Counted from the first letter of the stretch, positions 1 through 9,722 are shown. The stretch is 64,000 nt of DNA from Kumtagia ephedrae (GCF_003012745.1 NZ_PXYK01000003.1:124001-188000), one strand, 5' to 3'. The notes: generated by a model not told the origin, from the sequence alone. Numbers and translations: made by a program.

Positions 1-442
1 CGGCGAGCTTCTCGGCGACGGCGTCATAGGTCGCGTCCGCCGTCCCGGCGGAGAGCGGCGCCTCGATGCCGAACAGCTCGGAAAGCACGTAGTCCATCCA
101 CAGCCTGGTCGGCGTGCCGCGGAAGAGACGATAATTCTGCGCGAACAGCCGCCAGATGGCGCGGCCGTCGGTTTCCACCGGGGCGCCGTCGAGACGCGGA
201 ACGCCAAGACTCTCCAGCGGGATGCCCTGGCTGAACAGCATGCGGAAGATGTAGTGGTCCGGCACGATCAAAAGCTGTGCCGGGTCCGGAAACGGCTCGT
301 TCAGCGCATACCAGCGGGGATCGGTATGTCCATGCGGACTGACGATCGGCAGGTCCTTGACCGTCGCATAGAGCGAGCGGGCGACCGAGCGGACGCCCGG
401 CTCCGGCGGGAACAACAGGTCGGGATCGATCAGGGATTGCAT
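1..442 (-). CDS. uxaC: Glucuronate isomerase (uronate isomerase), N-terminal part; 3' end beyond window
   Basis: Interconverts D-glucuronate and D-fructuronate (or galacturonate and tagaturonate), the first cytoplasmic step of hexuronate breakdown. The reading frame runs from an ATG at 442 off the left edge, giving about 147 residues of a protein normally near 470. The N-terminal metal-site motif SPHGHTDPRWY and the later LFRGTPTRLWMDYVLSELFG are typical of the UxaC amidohydrolase-fold family. The start is supported by AGGAG about 13 nt upstream; longer frames on this strand are in a different phase and are not gene-like. It diverges from uxuB, whose product acts on the fructuronate this enzyme makes, across a 150-bp gap carrying a candidate operator. 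Confidence 0.9.
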   Translation of the reverse strand, partial: MQSLIDPDLLFPPEPGVRSVARSLYATVKDLPIVSPHGHTDPRWYALNEPFPDPAQLLIVPDHYIFRMLFSQGIPLESLGVPRLDGAPVETDGRAIWRLFAQNYRLFRGTPTRLWMDYVLSELFGIEAPLSAGTADATYDAVAEKLA

Positions 443-488
443 GCCAACCGTGCCGCTCCTCTTCGGCCGTCAATGGCTAGAATGGAGA

Positions 489-533
489 ACTCATCATGTC
501 AACATACAAAAATTGTGTGGTTGTATGATGAGT
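489..533. promoter_or_regulatory. Nested inverted repeats between uxaC and uxuB, candidate operator
   Basis: A perfect 9-bp inverted repeat, ACTCATCAT (489-497) and ATGATGAGT (525-533), encloses a second one, CATACAA (503-509) and TTGTATG (521-527). It lies in the AT-rich centre of the 150-bp divergent gap, where one regulator could control both uxaC and uxuB-uxuA. The arrangement resembles sites of GntR- or LacI-type sugar-acid regulators, but the cognate protein is not identified. Confidence 0.5.
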
Positions 534-592
534 TCGGTTGCACGTTGGCAGCGTCGTCTGTAGGAGAGGGGGCTTCGAAGAGGAGGAGATGG

Positions 593-2059
593 ATGGGATC
601 GAACGTCCGGCTCGGCAATGCCACGCTTGGTGCGATCCGTGGTGCTGCCACGCCCGCCTACAACCGCTCCGAAACCATCGAAGGCATCGTCCACCTCGGC
701 GTTGGCGCGTTCCACCGCGCCCACCAGGCCGTCTATGTCGACGACCGGCTTGCCGCCGGCGAGCACGGCTGGGCGATCGCCGGCGTGTCGCTACGCAGCC
801 CGGACACGCACGATGCGTTGGCCCCCCAGGATGGGCTCTACACCGTCGCCTCTCGCAGCGGCGCCGGCGAGGAACTGCGCGTCATCGGCGCGCTGACGTC
901 CCTGCTGGTCGCGCCGGAAGACCCCTCTGCCGTGCTGGCCTGCCTGACCGACCCGCGCACCCGCATCGTCACGCTGACGGTGACGGAGAAGGCCTATCTG
1001 CGCGGCGCCGGCGGCGATCTCGACGCAAGCCATGCGGACATCCAGTGGGATTTGCAGAATCCGGATCGCCCGCGCAGCGTCTTCGGCTTCCTTGCCGGCG
1101 CGCTCGCCGGGCGGCGCCGGGCCGGCACCGCGCCGTTCACCGTGCTGTGCTGCGACAATCTCCCGGCGAACGGCGAGACGGTGCAGAAACTGCTGCTGCA
1201 GTTCGCCGGGCTGAAGGGCGGCGATCTCGCCCGCTTCATCCGTGATGAGGTGGCCTGTCCGTCCACTATGGTCGACCGCATCGTGCCGGCCACTACCGAC
1301 GCCGACCGCGACCGCGTCTCCGCCGCGCTCGGGGTCGAGGACGCCTGGCCGGTGATGACCGAGCCGTTCATGCAATGGGTGGTGGAGGAGAATTTTTCGG
1401 CCGGCCGGCCGCGCTGGGAGGAATGCGGCGTCACCATGGTGAGCGATGTGCGGCCTTTCGAGGAGATGAAGCTGCGGCTGCTCAACGGCGCGCATTCGGC
1501 CATCGCCTATCTCGGCCTGCTCACCGGCCACGAGACGGTGTCGGCCGCCTTCGCCGACCCGCGTATCAGAAACTTCGTCGACCGGCTTTGGGGCGAGGCG
1601 ATCCCGACCCTGCCGAAAGATGCCGGGCTGGAGCCACGAGCCTACACGGCTGCACTTGCAGAGCGCTTCGCCAATCCGGCGCTGAAGCATCGCACCGGGC
1701 AGATCGCCATGGACGGCAGCCAGAAGCTGCCGCAGCGCATCCTGTCCACCGCACGGGCGCGGCTCGCCGACGGCGCGCCGGCGTCTCACCTGATGCTGGT
1801 GGTCGCGGCCTGGATCGCCTGCTGCCGTGAGCGGGGACATGGACTACCCGCCGGCCATTTCGCCGATCCGCTCGATTCGACTCTCACTGCGATTTTCGCA
1901 CGGATAAAAGCGCCGGAAGCGCTGGTCGCGGAGGTCTTCGCGGCAGCCGGTTTCGCCGGCGACGAGCCCTTGCGGGCGCTTGCGGCGGGGCATTTGAAGA
2001 CGATCATCGACAAGGGCGCGGGCGAGGCCATGGCGGCCGCTGCGCGGGAAGGAGCATGA
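593..2059 (+). CDS. uxuB: Mannitol dehydrogenase family protein, probable D-fructuronate reductase (D-mannonate oxidoreductase)
   Basis: NAD-dependent reduction of D-fructuronate to D-mannonate, second step of the glucuronate branch. The 488-residue protein matches the usual length of this long-chain polyol dehydrogenase family. It has the N-terminal nucleotide-binding motif [10 protein letters not shown] (residues 36-45) and the family catalytic signature K-x4-N-x2-H, seen as K293, N298 and H301. The reading frame is open far upstream, but the ATG at 593 is preferred because AGGAGGAG (581-588) precedes it and family homology begins there. It is followed after one base by uxuA, so the two are surely co-transcribed. 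Relatives act on mannitol, arabinitol or tagaturonate; the uxaC/uxuA neighbours favour fructuronate. Confidence 0.88.
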   Translation: MGSNVRLGNATLGAIRGAATPAYNRSETIEGIVHLGVGAFHRAHQAVYVDDRLAAGEHGWAIAGVSLRSPDTHDALAPQDGLYTVASRSGAGEELRVIGALTSLLVAPEDPSAVLACLTDPRTRIVTLTVTEKAYLRGAGGDLDASHADIQWDLQNPDRPRSVFGFLAGALAGRRRAGTAPFTVLCCDNLPANGETVQKLLLQFAGLKGGDLARFIRDEVACPSTMVDRIVPATTDADRDRVSAALGVEDAWPVMTEPFMQWVVEENFSAGRPRWEECGVTMVSDVRPFEEMKLRLLNGAHSAIAYLGLLTGHETVSAAFADPRIRNFVDRLWGEAIPTLPKDAGLEPRAYTAALAERFANPALKHRTGQIAMDGSQKLPQRILSTARARLADGAPASHLMLVVAAWIACCRERGHGLPAGHFADPLDSTLTAIFARIKAPEALVAEVFAAAGFAGDEPLRALAAGHLKTIIDKGAGEAMAAAAREGA

Positions 2060-2060
2060 C

Positions 2061-3254
2061 ATGAAGCAGACCTGGCGGTGGTTCGGGCCGGACGACACGG
2101 TGAAGCTCCCGCATGTGCGGCAGGCCGGTGCGACCGGCATCGTCAGCGCGCTGCACCATCTCAACGACGGCCGCGCCTGGCCGGCCGACGAGATACTCAA
2201 ACGCAAGGCCGAGATCGAGGCGGCGGGGCTGGAATGGTCGGTCGTCGAGAGCATCGTCGTGCATGAGGACATCAAGACCCGCACCGGCCGCTATCGCGAG
2301 CTGCTCGACAACTACAAGGCGTCGATCCGCGCCGTCGCCGCGGCTGGCATCAAGGTGGTCTGCTACAATTTCATGGCCATCACCGACTGGACCCGCACCG
2401 ACCTCGATTATCCGATGTGGCACGGCGGCACGGCGCTGCGCTTCGACATGGTCGAGTTCTGCGCCTATGACGTGCTGGTGCTGAAGCGCCGCGGCGCCGA
2501 AGCCGAGCATCCGCCGGCACGCATCGAGGCGGCGCGCCAGCGCCTCGCCGGCATGAGCGAGAGCCAGCTTGCAAAGCTCGAGCAGAACCTGATCGGCTGG
2601 GTGCCGGCGCGCGAGTTCATCTTCGATCGCGAGAGTTTTCGCCGGGCGCTGGACATCTACCGCGACATCTCGCTCGAAGGTTTTCGCGAAAACCTGTTCG
2701 CGTTCCTGCGCGAGATCGTGCCGGTGGCGGAGGAGGCGGGCGTCAGGATGGCGATCCACCCCGACGATCCGCCGTTTCCGATCTTCGGCCTGCCGCGCGT
2801 CGTCTCGAAGGCGGCCGATGCCCGCGCGCTGATCGCGGCGGCAAAATCGCTGTCCAACGGCATCACGCTGTGCACCGGCTCCTACGGCGCCAATCCCGAC
2901 AACGACCTCGTCGCTATGGCTGGTGAATTCGCCCCGGACATCCATTTCACGCATCTGCGCAACGTCACCAAGGAGGGCGACTTCTCCTTCCACGAGGCCG
3001 AGCATCTGGAGGGCGACACCGACATGGTGCGGGTGGTCGCTGCGCTGATGGCGGAAGAACGTCGGCGGCAGGCGGAAGGTCGCGCCGACTGGCAGATCCC
3101 CATGCGGCCGGACCACGGCCACGCCATCGTCGACGACATCGGCAAGAAGGTGAACCCCGGCTATTCCTGCATCGGCCGCCTCAAAGGCCTGGCCGAGCTG
3201 CGCGGCATCATGCGCACGCTGGAAAGCCTGCCCGCCGAAAGCTGGCCGCGGTGA
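2061..3254 (+). CDS. uxuA: Mannonate dehydratase
   Basis: Dehydrates D-mannonate to 2-keto-3-deoxy-D-gluconate in the cytoplasm. The 397-residue length matches the UxuA family. The N-terminus [12 protein letters not shown], the following [11 protein letters not shown] and the metal-site region AIHPDDPP around H233 are characteristic of the TIM-barrel UxuA enzymes. The ATG is one base after the uxuB stop, with GGAAGGAG just upstream inside uxuB. The gene overlaps the next one by 4 bp, indicating translational coupling. No abnormality was seen. Confidence 0.95.
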   Translation: MKQTWRWFGPDDTVKLPHVRQAGATGIVSALHHLNDGRAWPADEILKRKAEIEAAGLEWSVVESIVVHEDIKTRTGRYRELLDNYKASIRAVAAAGIKVVCYNFMAITDWTRTDLDYPMWHGGTALRFDMVEFCAYDVLVLKRRGAEAEHPPARIEAARQRLAGMSESQLAKLEQNLIGWVPAREFIFDRESFRRALDIYRDISLEGFRENLFAFLREIVPVAEEAGVRMAIHPDDPPFPIFGLPRVVSKAADARALIAAAKSLSNGITLCTGSYGANPDNDLVAMAGEFAPDIHFTHLRNVTKEGDFSFHEAEHLEGDTDMVRVVAALMAEERRRQAEGRADWQIPMRPDHGHAIVDDIGKKVNPGYSCIGRLKGLAELRGIMRTLESLPAESWPR

Positions 3255-4267
3255 AACGGATCGCCGTCATCGGCCTCGGCATGGCGTCGGGGCCGCATGC
3301 GAAAAGCCTGCGCGACCTCGAGGACCGCGTCGCGGTGGCGGCCGCCTACAGCCCGACCGAGGCGCGGCGCAAAGCCTTTGCCGAAGCCTGGGGTTTTCCC
3401 GTCACCGACGACCTCGACGGCATCTTTTCCGACGCCGCGATCGATGCGGTGATGATACTTGCGCCGCCCAACACCCATCTCGACCTGGTTGAGCGTGCCG
3501 CCGCTGCCGGCAAGCACGTGCTTCTGGAAAAGCCGCTGGAAATTTCCCTCGGCCGCGCCGAGCGCTTGGTGGCGATCGCCGAGCAGGCCGGCATAAAGCT
3601 CGGCGTCGTGCTGCAGCACCGCTTCCGGCCGGTCAGCCTGGCACTGTCGGACCTCATCGCCCAGGGCCGTCTCGGCGATCTGGTGAGCGCTTCGGCAAAG
3701 CTCGCCAACTGGCGGCCGCAGAGCTATTACGACCAGCCCGGCCGCGGCACCCGGGCGCGCGACGGCGGCGGCGTGCTGTTGACCCAGGGCATCCACACGC
3801 TCGACCTCCTGATCTCGCTGGCGGGCATGCCCGCGGAAGTCTCGGCCTTTGCCACGACCACGCCGGTTCATCGCATGGAGACCGAGGATCTCGTCGCCGG
3901 CGCCATGCGCTTCGCCAACGGTGCGCTCGGCACCATCCACGCCACTACCACTGCCTATCCCGGTCTTCCGGATTCGATCGAGCTCATCGGCACCAAGGGC
4001 ACCGCGCGCATCGACGGCACGAAGCTCTTCGCAGCCTTCCACGACGGCTCCGCGTTTTCGGAAGAGGACGGTGCGCTCGGCGGCGGGGCAGGGGCCGACC
4101 CGATGGCCTTTCCGCATCACCACCACCGGGCGGTGCTTTCCGACTTCCTCGACGCCATCGATGAGGATCGCGAGCCGAAAGTCGGCGGCCGCGAGGCGCT
4201 GAAGGTGCACCGGCTGATCGATGCGCTGCTCAGGGCAGCGCAGACGGGGCAGCGGGAGCGGGTTTAG
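3251..4267 (+). CDS. Gfo/Idh/MocA family NAD(P)-dependent oxidoreductase
   Basis: A 338-residue two-domain dehydrogenase. The N-terminal Rossmann fold shows GLGMASG (residues 8-14) and the family lysine motif EKP (93-95), whose lysine is the usual active-site residue. Members oxidise or reduce sugars, inositols or sugar acids. It starts at GTG 3251 in a GTGA overlap with uxuA, so it belongs to the uxu operon and probably acts on a related sugar or sugar acid feeding the pathway. The substrate cannot be read from the sequence. A strong palindromic repeat follows the stop and separates it from the convergent LacI gene. Confidence 0.85.
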   Translation: MKRIAVIGLGMASGPHAKSLRDLEDRVAVAAAYSPTEARRKAFAEAWGFPVTDDLDGIFSDAAIDAVMILAPPNTHLDLVERAAAAGKHVLLEKPLEISLGRAERLVAIAEQAGIKLGVVLQHRFRPVSLALSDLIAQGRLGDLVSASAKLANWRPQSYYDQPGRGTRARDGGGVLLTQGIHTLDLLISLAGMPAEVSAFATTTPVHRMETEDLVAGAMRFANGALGTIHATTTAYPGLPDSIELIGTKGTARIDGTKLFAAFHDGSAFSEEDGALGGGAGADPMAFPHHHHRAVLSDFLDAIDEDREPKVGGREALKVHRLIDALLRAAQTGQRERV

Positions 4268-4277
4268 CTCGGCTGAG

Positions 4278-4432
4278 AACCCCTCTCCGTCTCGGGCTCC
4301 GCCCTCGACACCTCTCCCCGCTTTCGCGGGGCGAGGAACCACTGCCGCGATGCGGCGCCTCTCCAGCCCGGGTTCCTCGCCCCACGAAGTGGGGAGAGGT
4401 GTCGAGGGCGAAGCCCGAGACGGAGAGGGGCT
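4278..4432. repeat. Palindromic repeat, type C (about 155 bp)
   Basis: Two arms of about 63 bp form a near-perfect inverted repeat. The left begins AACCCCTCTCCGTCTCGGGC and the right is its complement ending GACGGAGAGGGGCT. The spacer is about 25 bp. It lies between two convergent genes and could form a long mRNA hairpin acting as a terminator for both. A half copy lies at 30577-30641. Confidence 0.75.
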
Positions 4433-4457
4433 TGGCAGCAATCCAGACCGACGAAGC

Positions 4458-5564
4458 TCAGGACCGCCGACCACCCGCCCGGACAGTTTCCGGCACCGCC
4501 CCCGTCGACGCCCGCGGCACCAGCGGACCGTCGATCTTGATGGTGATCGGCCGCATCGGTTTGCCGTGCACGGTGATGTCGAGCAGCGCCTCGGCGGCGC
4601 GCTGGCCCATCTCGTAGTTGGGCAGCACCAGCGTCGACAGCGGCGGGTGGGTGTAGCGCGCCAGTTCCTGGTCGTCATAGCCCATCACCGAGATGTCGTC
4701 GGGCACCCTCAGCCCGCGCTCGCTCAGCGCCTCCATGACGCCGATCGCCATCAAATCGTTGCCGCAGAAGATCGCCGTCGGTGGCTTCTCCAGCGCCAGC
4801 AGGTCGAAGGCGTGGTGGTAGCCGGTCAGCGGCAGCCAGTCGCCGTGCCGCACCAGCGCCTCGTCATAGGCGACGTCGACCGTGGCCAGCGCCTGGCGGT
4901 AGCCCTTGAGCCGGTCCTGCGAGGCGTCCATCCAGGGTTCGCCGTTGATGAAGCCGATGCGGCGGTGGCCGAGCGCCGTCAGATGCGCGGTGGCGGCGAA
5001 GCCTCCCACCACCTCGCCCGGCAGGATGGAGATATGCTTGCGCGGCTCGGCATAGCAGTTGAGCAGCACGGTCGGCACGTCCTCCAGCGCTTTCGGCAAG
5101 GTGACGCGGCGGGTGAAGATGGTCGAATAGATGACGCCGATCACCGAGCGGTCGCGCTTGATGGCTGCGATCGTCGCCTCCTCCAGCTCCGGGTTGGAGC
5201 GCGTCACATGGGCGGCCACCAGGAAATCCTGTTCGAAGGCGTAGTCGCGGGCGCCGTCGAGATTGACCACCGGATGCGGGCTGGTGGAGATCTCGTCGAC
5301 CAGATAGGCGATGGTGCGCCGCTCCGCGCCGTTGGCGCCCTCGCGCCGGATCGCCGGTAGCGCGTAGCCGATCTGCCGTGCCGCCTCGAACACCCGGCTC
5401 TGCGTTTCGGCCGAGATGCGCGCGCCGGTCATCTGGTTCAGCACCAGCGACACGCTGGACTGCGAGACGCCGGCGATACGCGCCACGTCGGTCATGGTCG
5501 GCCTGCCGCGCCCGCGGTCGGACCGCGCGTTGCCGCTGCCTTCGCCCTCGGCCATCGATTCCAT
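4458..5564 (-). CDS. LacI-family transcriptional regulator
   Basis: DNA-binding repressor or activator with a sugar-binding core. The N-terminal helix-turn-helix reads [20 protein letters not shown], the classic LacI head, after about 20 basic residues. A periplasmic-binding-protein-like effector domain follows, with [12 protein letters not shown] and [10 protein letters not shown] motifs. The ATG at 5564 (368 aa) is preferred; another ATG at 5555 is close, and the open frame extends to 5615. It diverges from the YtfQ-type importer and very likely controls it from the palindrome at 5648-5662. The inducer is probably the imported sugar or uronate. Confidence 0.88.
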   Translation of the reverse strand: MESMAEGEGSGNARSDRGRGRPTMTDVARIAGVSQSSVSLVLNQMTGARISAETQSRVFEAARQIGYALPAIRREGANGAERRTIAYLVDEISTSPHPVVNLDGARDYAFEQDFLVAAHVTRSNPELEEATIAAIKRDRSVIGVIYSTIFTRRVTLPKALEDVPTVLLNCYAEPRKHISILPGEVVGGFAATAHLTALGHRRIGFINGEPWMDASQDRLKGYRQALATVDVAYDEALVRHGDWLPLTGYHHAFDLLALEKPPTAIFCGNDLMAIGVMEALSERGLRVPDDISVMGYDDQELARYTHPPLSTLVLPNYEMGQRAAEALLDITVHGKPMRPITIKIDGPLVPRASTGAVPETVRAGGRRS

Positions 5565-5647
5565 CCCTGCCTGACGGTTTTTATGCGCATCCGGCGCTGC
5601 CCGGCGTGCAGTCAAGAGTCCGTCAAGTCATACTTTTCCGCTTGACT

Positions 5648-5662
5648 GCTAATATTATTAGC
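5648..5662. promoter_or_regulatory. Perfect palindrome between lacI-type gene and ABC operon, candidate LacI-family operator
   Basis: GCTAATATTATTAGC is a perfect 15-bp palindrome around a central T. It lies in the divergent gap between the regulator and the importer and is directly preceded by TTGACT (5642-5647), which could be a -35 element. GTCAAG (5622-5627) and CTTGAC (5641-5646) form a further inverted repeat. The position fits an operator shared by both transcripts; binding is inferred. Confidence 0.5.
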
Positions 5663-5737
5663 GCAAGATTTCCGTATGTGAAGCAGGCAATTGCTTCCAT
5701 CGGCCCGGGAGAAGCCGAAATCCAAGGAGGAGATTCC

Positions 5738-6721
5738 ATGAAACTTCTGACCCGTCGTACCCTGCTGCTTTCCGCGGGCGCCATCGGCGCCATGGCGGTG
5801 ACCGGTGGCCTTGCGCTCGCCGACCTGCCGCCGCTGCCCGCCAAGGACAAATACAAGGTCGGCTTCGCCCAGACCGAATCGAACAATCCGTGGCGCATCG
5901 CCCAGACCAAGTCGATGCAGGACGAGGCCGGCAAGCTCGGCTATCAGCTCGTCTACACCGACGCCGCCGGCTCGGCCGCCAAGCAGGTTGCCGACGTCAA
6001 TTCGATGATCGCCCAGGGCGTCGACCTGATCTTCCTCGCTCCGCGCGAGGAGAAGCCGCTGATCCCCGCCGTCATGGCCGCCAAGAAGGCCGGCATCCCG
6101 GTCATTCTGCTCGACCGCAATGTCGACCAGGCGCTCGCCAAGGCCGGCGAGGATTACGTCACCTTCATCGGCTCCGACTTCGTCGACGAGGGCAAGCGCA
6201 TCGCCGAGTGGCTGGTCAAGAACAATGGCGGCAAGACCAAGATCATCCAGCTCGAAGGCACCACCGGCTCCTCGCCCGCCAACGACCGCAAGAAGGGTTT
6301 TGACGAGGCGATCAACGCTGCCGGCGGCTTCACCCTGCTCGCCTCGCAGTCCGGCGATTTCGCTCGCGACAAGGGCCGCCAGGTCGCCGAGGCGCTGCTG
6401 CAGGCGCATCCCGACGCCGATGTCATCTACGCCCACAATGACGAGATGGCGATGGGCGCCATCGCCGCGCTCGAGGCCGCCGGCAAGAAGCCCGGCACCG
6501 ACGTGATCGTGCTGTCCATCGACGGTGGCAAGGAGGCCGTGCAGGCGGTGGTCGACGGCAAGATCAACGCGGTGGTGGAGTGCAACCCGCGCTTCGGACC
6601 CAAAGCCTTCGAGACCATGGCCAAATACGCCAAGGGGGAGAAGATCGATGCCTGGGTGAAGAACGACGACAAGTTCTACGATCCGTCCAATGCGGCGGCG
6701 GAATTGGCGAACGCCTATTGA
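5738..6721 (+). CDS. ytfQ: Sugar ABC transporter periplasmic substrate-binding protein, YtfQ type
   Basis: Periplasmic receptor that captures a sugar for import. The 327-residue protein starts with TRRTLLLSAGAIGAMAV, a signal peptide with a twin arginine, probably cleaved after ALA near residue 28. The mature part has motifs close to the YtfQ (galactofuranose-binding) branch of the ribose-binding family: VILLDRNVD, IIQLEGTTGSSPANDRKKGF and SQSGDFARDKG. The ATG follows AAGGAGG (5724-5730). It leads an operon with one double ATPase and two permeases, the YtfQRT-YjfF layout. The nearby uronate genes make a uronate or aldose plausible as ligand; the ligand is not proven. Confidence 0.88.
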   Translation: MKLLTRRTLLLSAGAIGAMAVTGGLALADLPPLPAKDKYKVGFAQTESNNPWRIAQTKSMQDEAGKLGYQLVYTDAAGSAAKQVADVNSMIAQGVDLIFLAPREEKPLIPAVMAAKKAGIPVILLDRNVDQALAKAGEDYVTFIGSDFVDEGKRIAEWLVKNNGGKTKIIQLEGTTGSSPANDRKKGFDEAINAAGGFTLLASQSGDFARDKGRQVAEALLQAHPDADVIYAHNDEMAMGAIAALEAAGKKPGTDVIVLSIDGGKEAVQAVVDGKINAVVECNPRFGPKAFETMAKYAKGEKIDAWVKNDDKFYDPSNAAAELANAY

Positions 6722-6732
6722 TCGCCATTCGA

Positions 6733-6766
6733 CAAGGCCGGCCGGCGAGCGCGCTGGCCGGCTTTG
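6733..6766 (+). terminator. Stem-loop between substrate-binding and ATPase genes
   Basis: CAAGGCCGGCC (6733-6743) pairs with GGCCGGCTTTG (6756-6766), with one G-T wobble and a 12-nt loop, followed by a weak T-rich stretch. It could act as a partial terminator or a 3' RNA-stabilising hairpin, making the binding protein more abundant than the membrane parts, as is common in ABC operons. Confidence 0.5.
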
Positions 6767-6882
6767 TTTGTGAAAAGGGCGCAACGTCGAACGCTGCGGT
6801 TGGCGTTGACAGACAACCCGCGATGCCCGTTGCACCCCCGCCCCATCACGGGCAAGATCGCTCACGGGAGGAATCCGAAAGC

Positions 6883-8385
6883 ATGCTTTTATCGATGAAG
6901 GCCATCGACAAGAGCTTCTCAGGCGTGCGCGTTCTCAATGCCGCCTCGCTTGAGGTCGAACCGGGCGAGGTGATGGCCCTGGTCGGCCAGAACGGCGCCG
7001 GCAAGTCCACCATGATCAAGATCCTCACCGGCGCCTATTCGCGCGACGCCGGCAGCGTCACCTTCCAGGGCCGCGAGGTGCATTTCTCCTCCACCGCCGA
7101 CAGCCAGTCGGCGGGCATCGCCACCATCTATCAGGAAATCAACCTGGCGCCGAACCGCACCGTGGCCGAAAACATCTTCCTCGCCCGCGAGCCGCGCACC
7201 GCCTTTGGTCTCGTCGACCGTCGAAAAATGCGGGCGGAGGCGCGGGCGGTGCTGAAGCGCTTCAACCTCGACATCGATGTCGAGCGGCCGCTGGAAAATT
7301 TCGGTGCCGCCACCCGGCAGATGGTGGCGATCGCCCGCGGCGTCACCCAGAACGCCAAACTCGTGATCATGGACGAGGCGACTTCCTCGCTCGACGAACG
7401 CGAGGTCGCGGTGCTGTTCGAGACTGTCCGCACGCTGAAGCGCGACGGCGTGGCGACCATCTTCATCAGCCACCGCCTCGACGAGCTCTATGCGATCTGC
7501 GACCGCGTCACCGTCATGCGCGACGGCCGCACGGTAGCCGTCAGCGCCATGAAGGACATCAAGAAACTCGAGCTGGTGCGCACCATGCTCGGCAAGGAGC
7601 TGACCGCCTTCACGGCGGCCCAGCGCAACCGCGAGGAAGCCGACGGCGCCACGCTGGTCGAGGCGAAAAACCTGTCGGCCGGCGTGCGGGTGCGCGACGT
7701 CTCGCTCGCCATCGGCAAGGGCGAGATCGCCGGGCTCGCCGGCCTGCTCGGCTCCGGCCGCACAGAGACCGCGCGGCTGATCTACGCCGCGGACCGCCGC
7801 GACGGCGGCACGCTGTCGGTCGGCGGCCGGCAGACCGCCTATGCCCAGCCGGCCGATGCGATCGCCGACGGCATCGGCTTCGTCTCCGAGGACCGCAAGG
7901 TCGAGGGCATCGTACCTGAGATGAGCGTGCGCGAGAATCTCACCCTCGCCATCCTGCCGCGCCTGCAGAAATCCGGCATCGTCGACCGTGCAAGGCAGCA
8001 GGAGATCGTCGAGCGCTACATCAAGGCGCTCGGCGTCAAATGCGCCTCGCCGGAGCAGCCGATCCGCGAGCTGTCGGGCGGCAACCAGCAGAAGGTGCTG
8101 CTCGCCCGCTGGCTGTGCATGAACCCGCGGCTGCTGATCGTCGACGAGCCGACGCGCGGCATCGACGTCGGCGCCAAGGCCGAGATTCTCAAGCTGTTGC
8201 GCGGCCTTGCCGACGAAGGCTTGAGCGTGCTGATGATCTCCTCGGAGCTGGAGGAGCTGATCGCCGCCGCGGACCACGTCACAGTACTCAGCGACGGCCG
8301 CTCGGTGGCCCGCATCCCGGCCGCCGAGCTCAGCGAGGAGCGGCTGATGGTGGCCATGGCGCACCAGGACGGCGAGGCGGCGTGA
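6883..8385 (+). CDS. ytfR: Sugar ABC transporter ATP-binding protein, YtfR type (double ATPase)
   Basis: Two fused ABC ATPase domains in 500 residues drive sugar import. The first half has the Walker A GQNGAGKST (35-43) and a DEATSS Walker B. Its signature motif is degenerate (FGAATRQMVAIARG). The second half has the degenerate Walker A GLLGSGRTE, the good signature LSGGNQQKV and a DEPTRGIDVG Walker B. This asymmetric pattern is normal for RbsA/MglA/YtfR proteins. The ATG at 6883 is chosen because GGGAGGAA lies just upstream; the open frame extends to 6580 without family homology. It is the third gene's partner in the ytfQRT-yjfF-like operon. Confidence 0.9.
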   Translation: MLLSMKAIDKSFSGVRVLNAASLEVEPGEVMALVGQNGAGKSTMIKILTGAYSRDAGSVTFQGREVHFSSTADSQSAGIATIYQEINLAPNRTVAENIFLAREPRTAFGLVDRRKMRAEARAVLKRFNLDIDVERPLENFGAATRQMVAIARGVTQNAKLVIMDEATSSLDEREVAVLFETVRTLKRDGVATIFISHRLDELYAICDRVTVMRDGRTVAVSAMKDIKKLELVRTMLGKELTAFTAAQRNREEADGATLVEAKNLSAGVRVRDVSLAIGKGEIAGLAGLLGSGRTETARLIYAADRRDGGTLSVGGRQTAYAQPADAIADGIGFVSEDRKVEGIVPEMSVRENLTLAILPRLQKSGIVDRARQQEIVERYIKALGVKCASPEQPIRELSGGNQQKVLLARWLCMNPRLLIVDEPTRGIDVGAKAEILKLLRGLADEGLSVLMISSELEELIAAADHVTVLSDGRSVARIPAAELSEERLMVAMAHQDGEAA

Positions 8386-8488
8386 TGATTGCGGATTTCA
8401 TCCATTCAGCTCCATCCAGCACTCCTGGACGAAGCGCGACAATGCCGATTTGGCAATCGACGGAATGCGAAGCCGCGCGGGCGCCGAC

Positions 8489-9490
8489 ATGACCACCCTC
8501 GACACCACCACCCCCGCCCAGACTCCCGCTAAGCGCAGTTCGCTTATCTGGATCAGCCGCTACGGCACGCTGGTCGCCTTCCTGGCGCTGATCGCCTTCA
8601 ACATGGCGGTGACGCCGAATTTTCTCTCCTGGCAGACGCTCAACGTGAATCTCACCCAGGTCGCCACCATCGTCATCGTGGCGGTCGGCATGACGCTGGT
8701 GATCGCCACCGGCGGCATCGACCTGTCGGTCGGCTCGCTGATGGCGATCTCCGGCGCGCTGGCACCGATGATTTTCCTCGGCACCATCTACCCGATCCCC
8801 AGCCCGGCGCTGGCGGTCACGCTGGCGTTCATCGTCCCGGTGGTCGTCGCCGGCGCGCTCGGCTGGTTCAACGGTTTTCTCATCACCCGCTGGTCGATCC
8901 AGCCGATCGTGGCCACGCTGGTGCTGTTCATCGCCGGGCGCGGCATCGCCCAGGTGATGACCAACGGCAATTTGCAGGTGTTCAGGAACGATGCCTTCCA
9001 GTTCATCGCGCTCGGCCGCGTGTTCGGCATCCCGACGCAGGTGATCATCATGGCGGTGGTGGTGGCGCTCGCCGCTTTCGTCATCCGCCGCACCGGCTTC
9101 GGCCGCCAGATCATCGCGGTCGGCGGCAACGAGAAGGCGGCCAGGCTCTCCGGCATCCCGGCGGTGCGGGTGAAGCGGCTGGTCTATGTCGTCAGCGGCG
9201 CGCTGGCCGGCATCGCCGGGTTGGTCGTGGTCGCCCGCAACTCCGCCAGCGACGCCAATCTGGTCGGGCTCGGCATGGAACTCGATGCGATCGCGGCGGT
9301 CGCGGTCGGCGGCACGCTGCTCACCGGCGGGCGGGCATATGTGCTGGGCACGCTGCTCGGCGCCTGCGTCATCCAACTCGTGCGCTACACGCTGCTCGCC
9401 AACGGCGTGCCGGACGCCGCGGCGCTGGTGGTTAAGGCAGGTCTGATCGTGGCGGCGGTGTTCATCCAGCAGCGGGCGGAGCGGGGGTAG
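8489..9490 (+). CDS. ytfT: Sugar ABC transporter permease, YtfT type
   Basis: Inner-membrane channel subunit of the ribose-type ABC family, 333 residues with about eight to ten hydrophobic segments. The family motifs TGGIDLSVGSL, FNGFLITRWSIQP and the late IAAVAVGGTLLTGGR are present. Three starts are possible: TTG 8450, ATG 8465 and ATG 8489. The last gives a normal N-terminus (MTTLDTTTPAQ), although its ribosome site is weak. The second permease follows after a palindromic repeat; the transporter is expected to be a heterodimer of the two. Substrate as discussed for the binding protein. Confidence 0.87.
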   Translation: MTTLDTTTPAQTPAKRSSLIWISRYGTLVAFLALIAFNMAVTPNFLSWQTLNVNLTQVATIVIVAVGMTLVIATGGIDLSVGSLMAISGALAPMIFLGTIYPIPSPALAVTLAFIVPVVVAGALGWFNGFLITRWSIQPIVATLVLFIAGRGIAQVMTNGNLQVFRNDAFQFIALGRVFGIPTQVIIMAVVVALAAFVIRRTGFGRQIIAVGGNEKAARLSGIPAVRVKRLVYVVSGALAGIAGLVVVARNSASDANLVGLGMELDAIAAVAVGGTLLTGGRAYVLGTLLGACVIQLVRYTLLANGVPDAAALVVKAGLIVAAVFIQQRAERG

Positions 9491-9519
9491 GGCGCATGCG
9501 GTTTATGGAAACGCCGGTG

Positions 9520-9694
9520 CTCTACGTTGCCCCCCTCTGTCCTGCCGGACATTTCCCCCACAAGGGGGGAGATCGGCCTGCCGCTTCGTGGGCGCCTGTT
9601 CTGCAACGCTGGTGGTTGGCGAAAATCGGTGTGACAGCCAATCTCCCCCCTTGTGGGGGAGATGTCCGGCAGGACAGAGGGGGGCAGCGTAGAG
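9520..9694. repeat. Palindromic repeat, type A (about 175 bp)
   Basis: An inverted repeat of about 53-bp arms. The left arm reads CTCTACGTTGCCCCCCTCTG through CCTGCCGGACATTTCCCCCA, and the right arm is its near complement ending GGGGGGCAGCGTAGAG. It fills the gap between two permease genes of one operon, so transcripts must pass through a very strong hairpin. Relatives lie at 16013-16203 and 18655-19076. Confidence 0.8.
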
Positions 9695-9722
9695 TGCCAG
9701 GCGCTATCAACGAGCGGGCAAG

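Noticed and set aside
24-473. Minus-strand frame of 149 aa
   Set aside because: It is the wrong phase of uxaC; the real frame from 442 gives clear UxaC motifs.
254-592. Upstream extension of uxuB frame to 254
   Set aside because: It overlaps uxaC and lacks family homology; a good ribosome site supports 593.
2004-3122. Long minus-strand frame opposite uxuA
   Set aside because: GC-rich codons give open antisense frames; no family motifs, and uxuA on the plus strand is certain.
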